A stretch of 38,297 nucleotides of DNA from Pseudomonadota bacterium (GTDB taxonomy: Bacteria; Pseudomonadota; Gammaproteobacteria; Burkholderiales; Burkholderiaceae_D). Positions 1 to 7,735 of this stretch are shown one piece after another (the first letter of the stretch is position 1; each line of letters opens with the position of its first letter). The stretch lies in assembly GCA_023449275.1 (NCBI GenBank), contig JAEXJM010000042.1:1-38297 (forward strand), in the 5' to 3' direction. A program made the position numbers and the translations under genes. A model generated the notes under the pieces. It did not search any database, was not told the origin of the DNA, and worked only from the letters and a program-made list of their open reading frames with translations.

Positions 1-103
1 GCTCCCTGAAGAGTCGTTCGAGACCAGGACGTTGATAGGCTGGGTGTGGAAGCGCAGTAATGCGTTAAGCTAACCAGTACTAATTGCTCGTGAGGCTTGT
101 CTC
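1..103 (+). rRNA. rrl: 23S ribosomal RNA, 3' end (partial)
   Basis: This is the last part of a large-subunit rRNA; the rest lies upstream of the window. The block GGCTGGGTGTGGAAGCGCAG followed by TAACCAGTACTAATTGCTCG and GTGAGGCTT is the conserved 3' end of bacterial 23S rRNA. The 3' boundary is estimated by comparison with the usual end and may be off by a few bases. A 5S gene and a terminator follow in the same direction, so this is the tail of an rrn operon. Confidence 0.95.
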
Positions 104-180
104 TATAACTTTGATGGTTATAGAAGAGAAGTTGCCAGATGATACAATCTGCACTAAAATTCTTACCGATTTCCAGATTG

Positions 181-203
181 GGTTGCTCGTGTTACGGGCA
201 ACC
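181..203 (+). other. Hairpin in the 23S-5S spacer
   Basis: GGTTGCTCGT (181-190) pairs with ACGGGCAACC (194-203) over ten positions, with one wobble pair and a three-base loop. It ends nine bases before the 5S start. The position suggests a role in processing the rRNA precursor, but this is inferred from the fold only. No tRNA is visible in the 23S-5S spacer. Confidence 0.55.
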
Positions 204-212
204 GACAAGTTA

Positions 213-328
213 TGCCTGATGACCATAGCAAGTTGGAACCACCCCTTCCCATCCCGAACAGGACCGTGAAACGACTCTGCGCCGATGATAGTGCTGAAAC
301 CAGTGTGAAAGTAGGTTATCGTCAGGCA
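213..328 (+). rRNA. rrf: 5S ribosomal RNA
   Basis: About 116 bases with the standard 5S landmarks: TGCCTGATGACCATAGCAAG at the 5' end, the conserved CCATCCCGAACAGG segment in the middle, and a 3' end (ATCGTCAGGCA) that pairs with the 5' end (TGCCTGATG) to form the terminal helix. The length fits bacterial 5S rRNA. It is the last gene of the rrn operon that enters the window from the left. End positions may be off by one or two bases. Confidence 0.95.
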
Positions 329-340
329 ATTATCCGCAAA

Positions 341-371
341 AGCCCCTAACCTCCCGTTAGGGGCTTTTTTT
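341..371 (+). terminator. Intrinsic terminator of the rRNA operon
   Basis: AGCCCCTAAC (341-350) pairs perfectly with GTTAGGGGCT (356-365) across a five-base loop, followed directly by a run of T to position 371. It lies 12 bases after the 5S gene, where an rrn operon should end. Confidence 0.93.
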
Positions 372-788
372 ATCCCCACTCTCCTTTCCTCCTCTCTCCT
401 CCTCCCACGCTTGACTGCTCTCCTATCTCCCACTTCTCCTTCCTTATCCACTCCCACTCCTCTTACCCTCGCATATCACCACCTCTATACTCCCGCCTCT
501 GAATGTCTTCAAATCACACACCTCTTATTGCATCTCGCGAAAATTCACGACGTCAGCGATAACTAAACTCCTTCCCTTCCCTTTTACAGCTTTTATTAAG
601 ATAAATTTATTCAGATTGTTACACTCGCTGTTCAGCTCGCTATGCCAGCCGTATTTTCTTTGGCCGATTCTTATTTCTTATATACTGTTTTTTTCTGCGA
701 ACAGGAATGAGGCTTGCAGCACTTTGGCATAAATTGGCAGAATTGGGTGTTTACCCACGTTTCGTGGCATCGGCTGGCAGAAGTGAAT
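372..788. other. Gene-free region with a pyrimidine-rich tract
   Basis: No convincing gene in about 417 bases. The first 130 or so bases (372-505) are about four-fifths C and T on the plus strand with only about five G, quite unlike the flanking DNA. The rest is mixed and AT-richer. At 744-767 two small overlapping hairpins exclude each other: TGGGT/ACCCA (744-748 with 753-757) and CCACG/CGTGG (755-759 with 763-767). They lie just past the end of the minus-strand gene that stops at 789 but lack a T run on either strand, so they are not obvious intrinsic terminators. Confidence 0.6.
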
Positions 789-1571
789 TCAGGTATTTTT
801 CATCCAGTCCTGAAGAGCATTCACCCATTGAACCGCCTTGAGCTTCGTTTCTTTTTTGATGAGCTTTGCGCGTTGGTAAAGTACTTCAAAATCGACTTCC
901 GGAGATTTTTTGAAAGCCAGGATAACGATATTGCCACCATCGATTTCCGGCAGCCATACAACAGAATCGAAACTCTCCTTGATGGCTTCAATGCTTTTTG
1001 TCCGGTTGGAGTCATTTCCGAAGATATTGACGGTCATCATCCCGTCAGGAGCCAATACATCGGCACAACTCTGATAAAATTCAGGAGAATCGAATACAGG
1101 TGCTGCTGCATTTTCATCGTAGAGGTCAACCTGGATGATATCGATTTCATGACTTCCTTTTTTTGATTCGATGTAATCGAAAGCGTCTGTTTGAAGTACC
1201 GACAGGCGATGATTGTCTTCAGGCAAATGGAATGCCTTTCGGCAGATATTGATGACTTCAGGATTCAATTCAACAGCAGTTACTCGGGTGTCGGGGAACT
1301 GCTGATAACAGAATTTGGTCAGGGCTGCACTGCCGAGTCCCAATTGAACAATATGCTCGGGCTTGTCCTTGAACAGCATCCAGACCATCATTTGCTGGAC
1401 ATAATCTAGGACGATTTCATATGGATTTTTCAGACGCATGGCGCCCTGTATCCAGTCTGTTCCGAAGTGCAGGAATTGGACGCCCCTGAATTCGGTCAGA
1501 GTCACTTCCGGAAAAGACTGTTTGTCGGATATGGGAGATTCAGGTGTCTTTTTCATTCGTACAAAAATCAA
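789..1571 (-). CDS. Spermidine-synthase-like protein (class I SAM-fold)
   Basis: About 260 residues with the Rossmann fold shared by polyamine aminopropyltransferases and SAM methyltransferases. LGLGSAAL (residues 77-84) is the nucleotide-binding loop, Glu-101 in AVELNPEVI is the acidic residue that holds the ribose, and QVDLYDE (147-153) sits where spermidine synthases carry their catalytic Asp motif. That motif is altered, so true spermidine synthesis is doubtful; this matches a group often annotated only as spermidine synthase. Two starts are possible: TTG at 1571, six bases after the upstream stop, or ATG at 1556. Neither has a good ribosome site, so translation may be coupled to the pseudouridine synthase gene just upstream. 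Substrate unknown. Confidence 0.75.
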   Translation of the reverse strand: MIFVRMKKTPESPISDKQSFPEVTLTEFRGVQFLHFGTDWIQGAMRLKNPYEIVLDYVQQMMVWMLFKDKPEHIVQLGLGSAALTKFCYQQFPDTRVTAVELNPEVINICRKAFHLPEDNHRLSVLQTDAFDYIESKKGSHEIDIIQVDLYDENAAAPVFDSPEFYQSCADVLAPDGMMTVNIFGNDSNRTKSIEAIKESFDSVVWLPEIDGGNIVILAFKKSPEVDFEVLYQRAKLIKKETKLKAVQWVNALQDWMKNT

Positions 1572-1577
1572 TACAGG

Positions 1578-2534
1578 TTAATCTATAAATTCGCTTATCC
1601 GGTTCAGATCGAGAAAATGCCGGCTTTCGAAGTGATGTGTTTTCATAGTGACCGGATCCTTGAAGGTAATCGATTTTGCGACCAGCTGAAGAGGATGCCT
1701 GAATTCTTCAGCCTGCATTTCTTCGGTCAGTGCTTCGGGGAGATGAACAGGATATATCCGGTCATTCAAAAGCGGGATTCCAAGGGAACACATCTGAATT
1801 CGGAGCTGGTGTTTACGCCCTGTGACCGGTTTCAGGTGATAGTGCGCATATTGGCCGCTTTGGTTTAAAAGACGGATTTCCGTTTCGGAGTTGGGGGTAC
1901 CCGGTACAATCCGCATTCTCATGAAAGTATCCCCTTGCACAAGTCTGCTTCGGTATCTCATGGGAAAGTCGAGGTCGTCACGATATGCTGCAATGGCTTC
2001 ATAGTGTTTCGAGACGAAATTTTCCCGAAACAGGCGTTGATACAAATCGCGTCCTTCCGGCCTGACAGAAAACAGGACAAGTCCGGCTGTTTCTCTGTCG
2101 ATTCGGTGTATGGGGGTCAACGTATCGATACCCAGTTTTTTTCTGAGTCGCACAAGCAAGGTTTCGCTGACATATTTTCCGGATGGTGTGACAGGCAGGA
2201 AATGAGGTTTGTCTGCGACGACGAGCCAATCATCCTGATAAAGAACCGTTTCATTGAATGGGATAGGTTTTTCATCAGGCAGGTAACGGTAATAGTATAG
2301 TTTCTGATGAGGTGTATAGGGCTGGCCAGTTGAAATTGGAATGCCATTGGCATCGAATACGTCCCCGGCCAGAATACGTTTTATCCATTCTTCTTTTGTG
2401 AGGACGGGAAAGCGTTCAGACAAAAAATCTTCCATTATGCTCCAGGGGCCGTCGGGTAAAGAAACCTGACTGGCACTGATGCCGTTTTTGGACGGAATCG
2501 TGATTTTCTTTAAGTTTCGCCGCCTGGAATCCAT
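1578..2534 (-). CDS. RluA-family pseudouridine synthase
   Basis: A 318-residue RNA pseudouridine synthase that would isomerise a uridine in rRNA or tRNA. The signature HRIDRETAG (residues 143-151) contains the catalytic Asp-146. A short N-terminal segment (about 38-66) has the look of an S4-like RNA-binding region, and RKHQLRIQ near residue 240 is the second conserved family block. Which RNA and position it modifies cannot be read from the sequence, so no rlu symbol is given. The gene starts with ATG at 2534 without a clear ribosome site. It is the first gene of a two-gene unit with the spermidine-synthase-like gene, whose first codon lies six bases after this stop. The 197 bases to the divergent phosphofructokinase gene must hold both promoters. 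Confidence 0.88.
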   Translation of the reverse strand: MDSRRRNLKKITIPSKNGISASQVSLPDGPWSIMEDFLSERFPVLTKEEWIKRILAGDVFDANGIPISTGQPYTPHQKLYYYRYLPDEKPIPFNETVLYQDDWLVVADKPHFLPVTPSGKYVSETLLVRLRKKLGIDTLTPIHRIDRETAGLVLFSVRPEGRDLYQRLFRENFVSKHYEAIAAYRDDLDFPMRYRSRLVQGDTFMRMRIVPGTPNSETEIRLLNQSGQYAHYHLKPVTGRKHQLRIQMCSLGIPLLNDRIYPVHLPEALTEEMQAEEFRHPLQLVAKSITFKDPVTMKTHHFESRHFLDLNRISEFID

Positions 2535-2731
2535 TACGATGAAAGATCTGCAAAAGAAATGCGTGTTTTGTGATGTAAAACCGGATTTTAAAGCATTTTC
2601 CTGAAATTCTTCGTTCTACAATACTGGTATCGTATTCCGGGCAGGACAGATTGTTCCATATTGATACATCTTCAATATTTCTTGTGCCGGAATTCAGTGA
2701 CCGGTTTTGTTAATGGACAATGGGAGTCGTT

Positions 2732-3991
2732 ATGACAGCCAGAAATGCCTTTTATGCACAGTCAGGTGGAGTGACCGCCGTTATTAACGCCTCAGCTTGT
2801 GGCGTGATTGAGACAGCAAGAAAGCATCCTGAAAAGATCAGAAATGTATTGGCAGGCCGTAACGGCATTGTCGGAGCGCTGACGGAAGAGCTGATCGACA
2901 CGGGTAAGGAAACGAAAGAGAATATTGCAGCGTTGCGTTATACCCCGGGAGGTGCGTTTGGTTCGTGCCGTTACAAGCTGGCTGATCCTGAAAAAGACAA
3001 AAGGGAATTCGAACGGCTTCTGGAAGTGTTCAAGGCACACGATATCGGCTATTTTTTCTATAACGGTGGAGGCGATTCGGCCGATACCTGCTACAAGATT
3101 TCCCGCTTTTCATCTCTGATGGGATATCCCATTCAGGCTATTCATGTTCCCAAAACGATCGATAACGATTTGCCACTGACGGATTGTTGTCCGGGTTTCG
3201 GGTCGGTCGCCAAATATATTGCCGTCTCGACGATTGAAGCGTCTTTCGATGTCAGGTCCATGTGCCGGACATCGACGAAGATTTTCGTTCTGGAAGTGAT
3301 GGGACGCCATGCCGGCTGGATCGCAGCGGCCGGTGGACTGGCGGAAAATTATGGAATCCCTGTGGTTATCCTGTTTCCGGAAGTCGAGTTCGACGAAACG
3401 AAATTTCTGGCGAAGGTTGAAGAAAAGGTCAGGCGCTACGGCTATTGCACGGTCATTGTTTCGGAAGGATGCAAATATCCTGATGGAACATTCATTGCCG
3501 ATCAGGGGGCCAAAGATGCTTTCGGGCATGCCCATCTGGGAGGGGCGGCCCCTATCGTCGCCAATATGATCCGGGAAAGACTCGGTTATCCATTTCACTG
3601 GGCCGTTGCCAATTATCTTCAGCGATCGGCACGCCATATCGCGTCGGCAATCGATGTCGAGCAGGCCTATGAAGTCGGTGCCGCTGCCGTCATTCTGGCT
3701 TTGCAGGGCAAAAATTCAGTGATGCCGACTATTGTAAGATTGTCCAGTGAACCTTATCGTTACGAGATCGGGGAGGCTGATCTGGAGAATGTCGCCAATG
3801 TCGAGAAAATGATGCCGAAGAGCTTCATCAGTGAAGACGGCTATGGGATTACCGAAGAAGGCCGACAGTATCTTCAGCCGTTGATTCAGGGAGAGAATTA
3901 TCCGCCATATCGAATGGGACTGCCTGAATACGTTACTCTGAAAAACGTACTGGTACCCAAAAAACTTTCGCCATTTGACAAGAAAATATAG
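2732..3991 (+). CDS. pfp: Diphosphate-type 6-phosphofructokinase
   Basis: A 419-residue phosphofructokinase, interconverting fructose 6-phosphate and fructose 1,6-bisphosphate in glycolysis. Two sites point to diphosphate rather than ATP as phosphoryl donor: GGGDS (residues 112-116), where ATP enzymes have GGDGS, and Lys in PKTIDND (140-146), where ATP enzymes have Gly. The reaction is then reversible and can serve glycolysis or gluconeogenesis. MGRHAGW and the C-terminal half are typical of the bacterial single-subunit group. I chose the ATG at 2732 because GGGAG lies five bases upstream; an in-frame ATG at 2720 would add four residues but has no ribosome site. The gene stands alone, divergent from the pseudouridine synthase. 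Donor preference is inferred from motifs. Confidence 0.88.
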   Translation: MTARNAFYAQSGGVTAVINASACGVIETARKHPEKIRNVLAGRNGIVGALTEELIDTGKETKENIAALRYTPGGAFGSCRYKLADPEKDKREFERLLEVFKAHDIGYFFYNGGGDSADTCYKISRFSSLMGYPIQAIHVPKTIDNDLPLTDCCPGFGSVAKYIAVSTIEASFDVRSMCRTSTKIFVLEVMGRHAGWIAAAGGLAENYGIPVVILFPEVEFDETKFLAKVEEKVRRYGYCTVIVSEGCKYPDGTFIADQGAKDAFGHAHLGGAAPIVANMIRERLGYPFHWAVANYLQRSARHIASAIDVEQAYEVGAAAVILALQGKNSVMPTIVRLSSEPYRYEIGEADLENVANVEKMMPKSFISEDGYGITEEGRQYLQPLIQGENYPPYRMGLPEYVTLKNVLVPKKLSPFDKKI

Positions 3992-4033
3992 GCGGGCCGC
4001 AGACGGTTTTATGGGTGAAGGCAGTTGCTGACA

Positions 4034-4060
4034 ATAAAAAAGCCCGAATTCATTCGGGCT
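4034..4060 (-). terminator. Intrinsic terminator of tRNA-His
   Basis: On the minus strand AGCCCGAAT and ATTCGGGCT form a strong hairpin followed by six T, just nine bases after the tRNA 3' end. On the plus strand the same hairpin follows the phosphofructokinase gene, but with a weak T run, so it may also slow plus-strand transcripts. Confidence 0.85.
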
Positions 4061-4069
4061 TTAAAATTC

Positions 4070-4146
4070 TGGGGTGGACGATGGGGCTCGAACCCACGAC
4101 AACAGGAATCACAATCCTGGACTCTACCAACTGAGCTACGTCCACC
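4070..4146 (-). tRNA. tRNA-His (anticodon GTG)
   Basis: A 77-base tRNA on the minus strand. The anticodon stem CAGGA/TCCTG encloses TTGTGAT, giving anticodon GTG. TAGCTCAGTTGGTAGAG is the D arm and GGGTTCGAGCCC the T arm. It carries the extra 5' G (position -1, opposite C73) that identifies tRNA-His, and the 3' CCA is encoded. It lies downstream of the tolC-type gene in the same direction, with its own promoter and terminator, so it can be made independently. Confidence 0.97.
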
Positions 4147-4192
4147 ACTGATGGGATATTCTTAACAAACAAAATATTCCAAAGAATTTAAG

Positions 4193-4221
4193 ATTATACG
4201 AAATCCCTTGAAAAGAGACAA
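4193..4221 (-). promoter_or_regulatory. Promoter of tRNA-His
   Basis: On the minus strand a TTGTCT -35 box (4221-4216) and a perfect TATAAT -10 box (4198-4193) are 17 bases apart. Transcription would start near 4186, leaving a leader of about 40 bases before the tRNA. The -35 box lies only six bases beyond the stop codon of the tolC-type gene, and no terminator separates the two, so readthrough from that operon is also possible. Confidence 0.7.
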
Positions 4222-4226
4222 GGCCG

Positions 4227-5531
4227 TTATTTCTTTAAAAGCAGGTTTATTCTCTTCAAATCGTCTTCATTCAGGGTACCGGCCGCCTGCTTCAGTCTGA
4301 GGCCATTGATAATGGTATTGTTTCGCGCGTTTGTCAGATCCCGTCTGGTCATGAAAACCTGTTGTTCCGCATTCAACACGTCGATATTGATCCGGACGCC
4401 TACTTCATAGCCGAGCTTGTTGGCTTCCAGTGACGACAGGCTGGCGACTTCGGCGGCTTCCAATGCCTTGACTTGTGACAGGCCGTTGTTGACGCCGAGA
4501 TAAGACTGGCGAGCCAGCTGGGCGGCACTTCTGCGGGATGCTTCCAGATCGTTTCGTGCCTTGTCCTCCAGTGAAACGGCTTCCTTGACCTTGCTGGTGG
4601 TTTCGAAACCGGAAAAGAGGGGAATGTTCCACTGAATGCCGATCATTTTCTGGGTATTGAAAGTCTGGATTCCACCATTCGTATCGATCATGTATTGATC
4701 GCGGTCGGTATGATTATAAGAGGCAACCAGATCGACGGTCGGCATGTGACCCGCCTGATTGGCCTTGATGTTCCGTTTGGCGACTTCCCGTGAAAGGCGA
4801 TATTGTATGACCTGATAGTTCTGGTTTTCGGCAGAGCTGACCCAGCTTGACATGATATTGGGTTCCGGCGCGCTCAGCTGGATGCCCTTCTTCAAGGGAT
4901 CCAGACTGCCGGGCGGATGGCCGATGATCTGTTCAAGGGCTGTCCGTTTGACTTCCAGATCATTCAGGGCGGAGATTTCATCGGCTTCGGCCAGATTGTA
5001 TCGGGCCTGCGCTTCATGCGTGTCGGTGATGGTAGTCGTTCCAACTTCAAAACTGCGTTTGGCCAGTTCCAGTTGCTGGGCGACGGCAGCTTTCTGGGCT
5101 TTTGCGAAAGTGACGACATCTTCGGCTGCCAGTATGTCGAAATAAGCCTGTGCGACCCGCATCATCAAATCCTGTTGCGCCTGTGCGAACTGGGCCTCGG
5201 AAATGGATACCTGCAATTTGCTCGTTTCGTAGTTCTGGAATTTGGCCCAGTCGAAAATCGGTTGTGTCAGTGCAATGGTGTATTTGTTTTCGTTATAGTT
5301 CAGGCCTTCATACCAGTTCCGTCCATAGCTGCCGGAAGCAGAGAGGTTCGGAAGCAGTTTGGCCAGACCCTGTGTGCTTTTTTCCTGGCCAGCCATCAAT
5401 GACGCTCTTGCACTGGCGTACTGGGGGTCGTTGGCAAGGGCTTCCATATAGGTTTGCATCAGGTCTGCCGCAAGAACGTTTGTGGCAAACAGGCATCCTG
5501 CTAAAACTGGTATGGCTGAACGATAGTGCAT
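4227..5531 (-). CDS. tolC: TolC-family outer membrane channel protein
   Basis: A 434-residue outer-membrane efflux protein of the trimeric TolC type, which forms a barrel and periplasmic tunnel for type I secretion or multidrug export. I chose the ATG at 5531 because GGAG lies five bases upstream and because it begins a clean signal peptide: Arg-4, a hydrophobic core and a likely cut after NVLA (residue 21). Two repeated OEP units follow, rich in heptad-like alpha-helix, with the family block ALTQPIFDW near residue 83 and a matching turn, IQWNIPLFSG, in the second half. Length fits TolC of other proteobacteria. It follows the Pcm-like gene by 32 bases, as in other Burkholderiales. Which pump it serves is not visible; the macAB operon nearby has its own outer-membrane factor. 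Confidence 0.9.
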   Translation of the reverse strand: MHYRSAIPVLAGCLFATNVLAADLMQTYMEALANDPQYASARASLMAGQEKSTQGLAKLLPNLSASGSYGRNWYEGLNYNENKYTIALTQPIFDWAKFQNYETSKLQVSISEAQFAQAQQDLMMRVAQAYFDILAAEDVVTFAKAQKAAVAQQLELAKRSFEVGTTTITDTHEAQARYNLAEADEISALNDLEVKRTALEQIIGHPPGSLDPLKKGIQLSAPEPNIMSSWVSSAENQNYQVIQYRLSREVAKRNIKANQAGHMPTVDLVASYNHTDRDQYMIDTNGGIQTFNTQKMIGIQWNIPLFSGFETTSKVKEAVSLEDKARNDLEASRRSAAQLARQSYLGVNNGLSQVKALEAAEVASLSSLEANKLGYEVGVRINIDVLNAEQQVFMTRRDLTNARNNTIINGLRLKQAAGTLNEDDLKRINLLLKK

Positions 5532-5563
5532 GCTTACTCCAAATATGTTTCGAACTTTTATTG

Positions 5564-6217
5564 TCAAAACCGGAATGGCAAACGACCCGGTTGTTCTTTC
5601 AATGGTTTTACCGATGTTTCAAATAATATCCCGGACTTGAAGTCCACGGATGAATTTTTCTGTAAAAAGATTGCCTGAGTGCAAGGTTCTTGCCCGTAAA
5701 ATACAATCATTCTTCCGTTATCGGCAAGTCTGTCTTTAAATGTTTCCGGAATGTTTGAGACTGATCCGGAAAACACGATAACGTCAAACAGGCGATCAGC
5801 CGCGTAACGGTCAATCAGAAAGCCATTGTCATGGACAAGCCGGACATTTTTGATACCGTAACGGGCCAGGTTGTTTCTTGCCTGTTCTTTCAGACCTTCT
5901 TCTATTTCAACCGAGGTGACGTGTCTTGCCTGGTGAGCAAGCAGAGCGGCCATATAACCCGAACCGGTACCGATCTCAAGAACGGTATCGTTCCTGCCGA
6001 TTCCGGCTTCCTGAAGAACGAGTGCTTCAGATAACGGAGTGAGCATGTTCTGCCCATATGGCAGGGGGATTTCCATGTCGGCGAAAGCGTATTGACGGCA
6101 GGATTCGGGCACGAATTCTTCGCGCCGGACAGCCGAAACGGCATCAATCACATCCTGTGAATGAATGCCGCCAGCGCGTAACTGGTTTTTGATCATGTTG
6201 AGGCGTGCTTCCTGCAT
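5564..6217 (-). CDS. Pcm-like SAM methyltransferase
   Basis: About 217 residues, belonging to the protein-L-isoaspartate O-methyltransferase family. EIGTGSGYM (residues 81-89) is the SAM-binding loop and TSVEIEEG the next acidic strand. The substrate loop, which in repair enzymes reads roughly GxTISQPY with a key Ser, is here GQNMLTPLSEA (55-65), so isoaspartyl repair is doubtful. This divergent form next to tolC is, as I recall, common in betaproteobacteria. The start at 6217 (MQEARLNMIKNQLR) matches the usual N-terminus of that group; the reading frame stays open upstream to 6367 but those residues look non-coding. Role unknown; the position before the tolC-type gene suggests co-transcription. 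Confidence 0.78.
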   Translation of the reverse strand: MQEARLNMIKNQLRAGGIHSQDVIDAVSAVRREEFVPESCRQYAFADMEIPLPYGQNMLTPLSEALVLQEAGIGRNDTVLEIGTGSGYMAALLAHQARHVTSVEIEEGLKEQARNNLARYGIKNVRLVHDNGFLIDRYAADRLFDVIVFSGSVSNIPETFKDRLADNGRMIVFYGQEPCTQAIFLQKNSSVDFKSGILFETSVKPLKEQPGRLPFRF

Positions 6218-6370
6218 GTTTGCCAGATGAAATAATGTATGTAATGAATGACATTCTAGCAAATGCAAACATGCGGGCACGGCTGTTTTCAGCTTATGGG
6301 AGGAAACTTTACATTTTTTTGTTTGTTCGCAATGGGATTTGCGAGGCACATCACTGTATGGCTGCATTTC

Positions 6371-7735
6371 TTATGATTTCCGTGCAGTATTTCCCGACAG
6401 TTTAGCGCCCAATGATTTATAAATGGCATTCTCGTAAGTAATCGTGTTGTATTTGGCTTCCAGCAATGAAAGCAAAGACGTATTTTCAGAACATTTCGCA
6501 TCCAGCCAGTCTTTCAGTTCTGTCGCTCCGGCTTCATATCGTGCGCGATTGTAGGAGCTGATCCTTGTATCCGTGTCGTATTTTCTGGAAACGTTGTCCA
6601 GCAATGAAACCGACTTCTGGTAGGAATAGTAGTAAGTATCCACTTCATTCAATGCCGTATTGACGGATGAAGTCAGGTTCAGTTTGGCGTTCTCGAAGTC
6701 AGCTTCGGAAATTTTGATATTCCACTTGATCGTGTTCCATTGCAGGAAGGGCAAATTGATCTGCACGGCACCACCCAGAAACGGTACGTTGAACATCGAA
6801 CCGGATCGGTTGGAGGCGGTGCTCAGGGTACTGCCGATGGTTACGCTCGGATAAACGCTGGCTTTCACCGATTCCCAGTCAAGGAAAGCGGACTGGATTC
6901 TGTATTCTGCCGCCTTGACGTCGGGACGCAGGCCAAGAGCCGAGATCGGAACGTTCAGATCCACTCCTGTCGCAGGCGTCGTCAGGATGTCGGTTGCCAT
7001 GATATCCAGTGGATCCCCGGGACGGACATTCAGCAGGTTGCGGAGGGTCTGTTCAACCGTTTTACGATTGTTTTCCAGTGTCATGAGGCTGTTTCTGGAG
7101 GCCAGCAGGGATTTTTCCGCCGTCAGGGGGTCCAGTGCATCGACTTTGCCGGCAGTATATTTGTTATTGATAATCTGAAGCAATTGCGTGTAAAACCCGA
7201 TGTTCTGCTGTGTTACCTGTATCGCCTGGTTCAGGTAAACGAGGTGGAAATAATTGTCGACGACATTATTGATCAGCGCAAGACGTGTTGCCTCCATATC
7301 CAGTTGTGTCGCCTTGTATTCCCATTCCTGTGCCGATGCGGCACTGCTCAGCTTGCGCCACAAGTCTATTTCATAACTGACTCCCAGTTCCGAAGCATAG
7401 TTGTGGGTCGTCTGGCCTCTTTTCATGTTATTGCTGACCGAGGCCCCCAGGGAGCCGGAAAACTCGGGAACCAGATTCTGTCCCAACAGATTGGCTTCGT
7501 ACAGAGCCTTGTTGACCGTTATGGCACTTTTTTTCAGGTCGATATTGTTTTCAAGGGCGACTGAAACCAGTTTGTTGAGGTTTTCATCGTGATAGGTTTT
7601 CCACCATTCGGTATCGACCTGGTATCCAGTGACAATCGTTTGTTGCGGGATGAGCCCGGTATCGGGAATCGTGGCCATCTGAGTGGCACAACCGGCCATT
7701 ATCAGGCAGAAGAGTGTACAGGGAATCAGTCGCAT
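6371..7735 (-). CDS. Outer-membrane efflux lipoprotein (NodT/OprM type)
   Basis: A 454-residue outer-membrane factor of the RND/macAB type. It begins with a lipoprotein signal; the box MAGC makes Cys-16 the lipidated residue. Two outer-membrane-efflux repeats follow, with GVSYEIDLWRKL and LGLRPDVKAAEYRIQSAF as recognisable family blocks. The ATG at 7735 follows GGAGG by four bases, and the first ten bases of the gene lie inside the 3' end of macB, so the two are translationally coupled. It is therefore the exit duct for MacA-MacB. A much longer reading frame upstream (to 8092) lies within macB and is not coding. After this gene a 153-base gap precedes the Pcm-like gene. Confidence 0.9.
   Translation of the reverse strand: MRLIPCTLFCLIMAGCATQMATIPDTGLIPQQTIVTGYQVDTEWWKTYHDENLNKLVSVALENNIDLKKSAITVNKALYEANLLGQNLVPEFSGSLGASVSNNMKRGQTTHNYASELGVSYEIDLWRKLSSAASAQEWEYKATQLDMEATRLALINNVVDNYFHLVYLNQAIQVTQQNIGFYTQLLQIINNKYTAGKVDALDPLTAEKSLLASRNSLMTLENNRKTVEQTLRNLLNVRPGDPLDIMATDILTTPATGVDLNVPISALGLRPDVKAAEYRIQSAFLDWESVKASVYPSVTIGSTLSTASNRSGSMFNVPFLGGAVQINLPFLQWNTIKWNIKISEADFENAKLNLTSSVNTALNEVDTYYYSYQKSVSLLDNVSRKYDTDTRISSYNRARYEAGATELKDWLDAKCSENTSLLSLLEAKYNTITYENAIYKSLGAKLSGNTARKS

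Noticed and set aside
104..212. A possible tRNA in the 23S-5S spacer
   Set aside because: No cloverleaf; only simple hairpins are present.
80..457. Minus-strand open frame across the 5S rRNA and pyrimidine-rich tract
   Set aside because: It overlaps rRNA and the terminator, and its Arg/Glu-rich start simply reads the purine-rich strand of the tract.
755..767. CCACG/CGTGG hairpin as a terminator for the gene ending at 789
   Set aside because: Five base pairs only and no T run on the minus strand.
6740..7564. Long plus-strand frame opposite the efflux lipoprotein
   Set aside because: It mirrors the coding strand of a clear gene, and the predicted protein has no recognisable domain.
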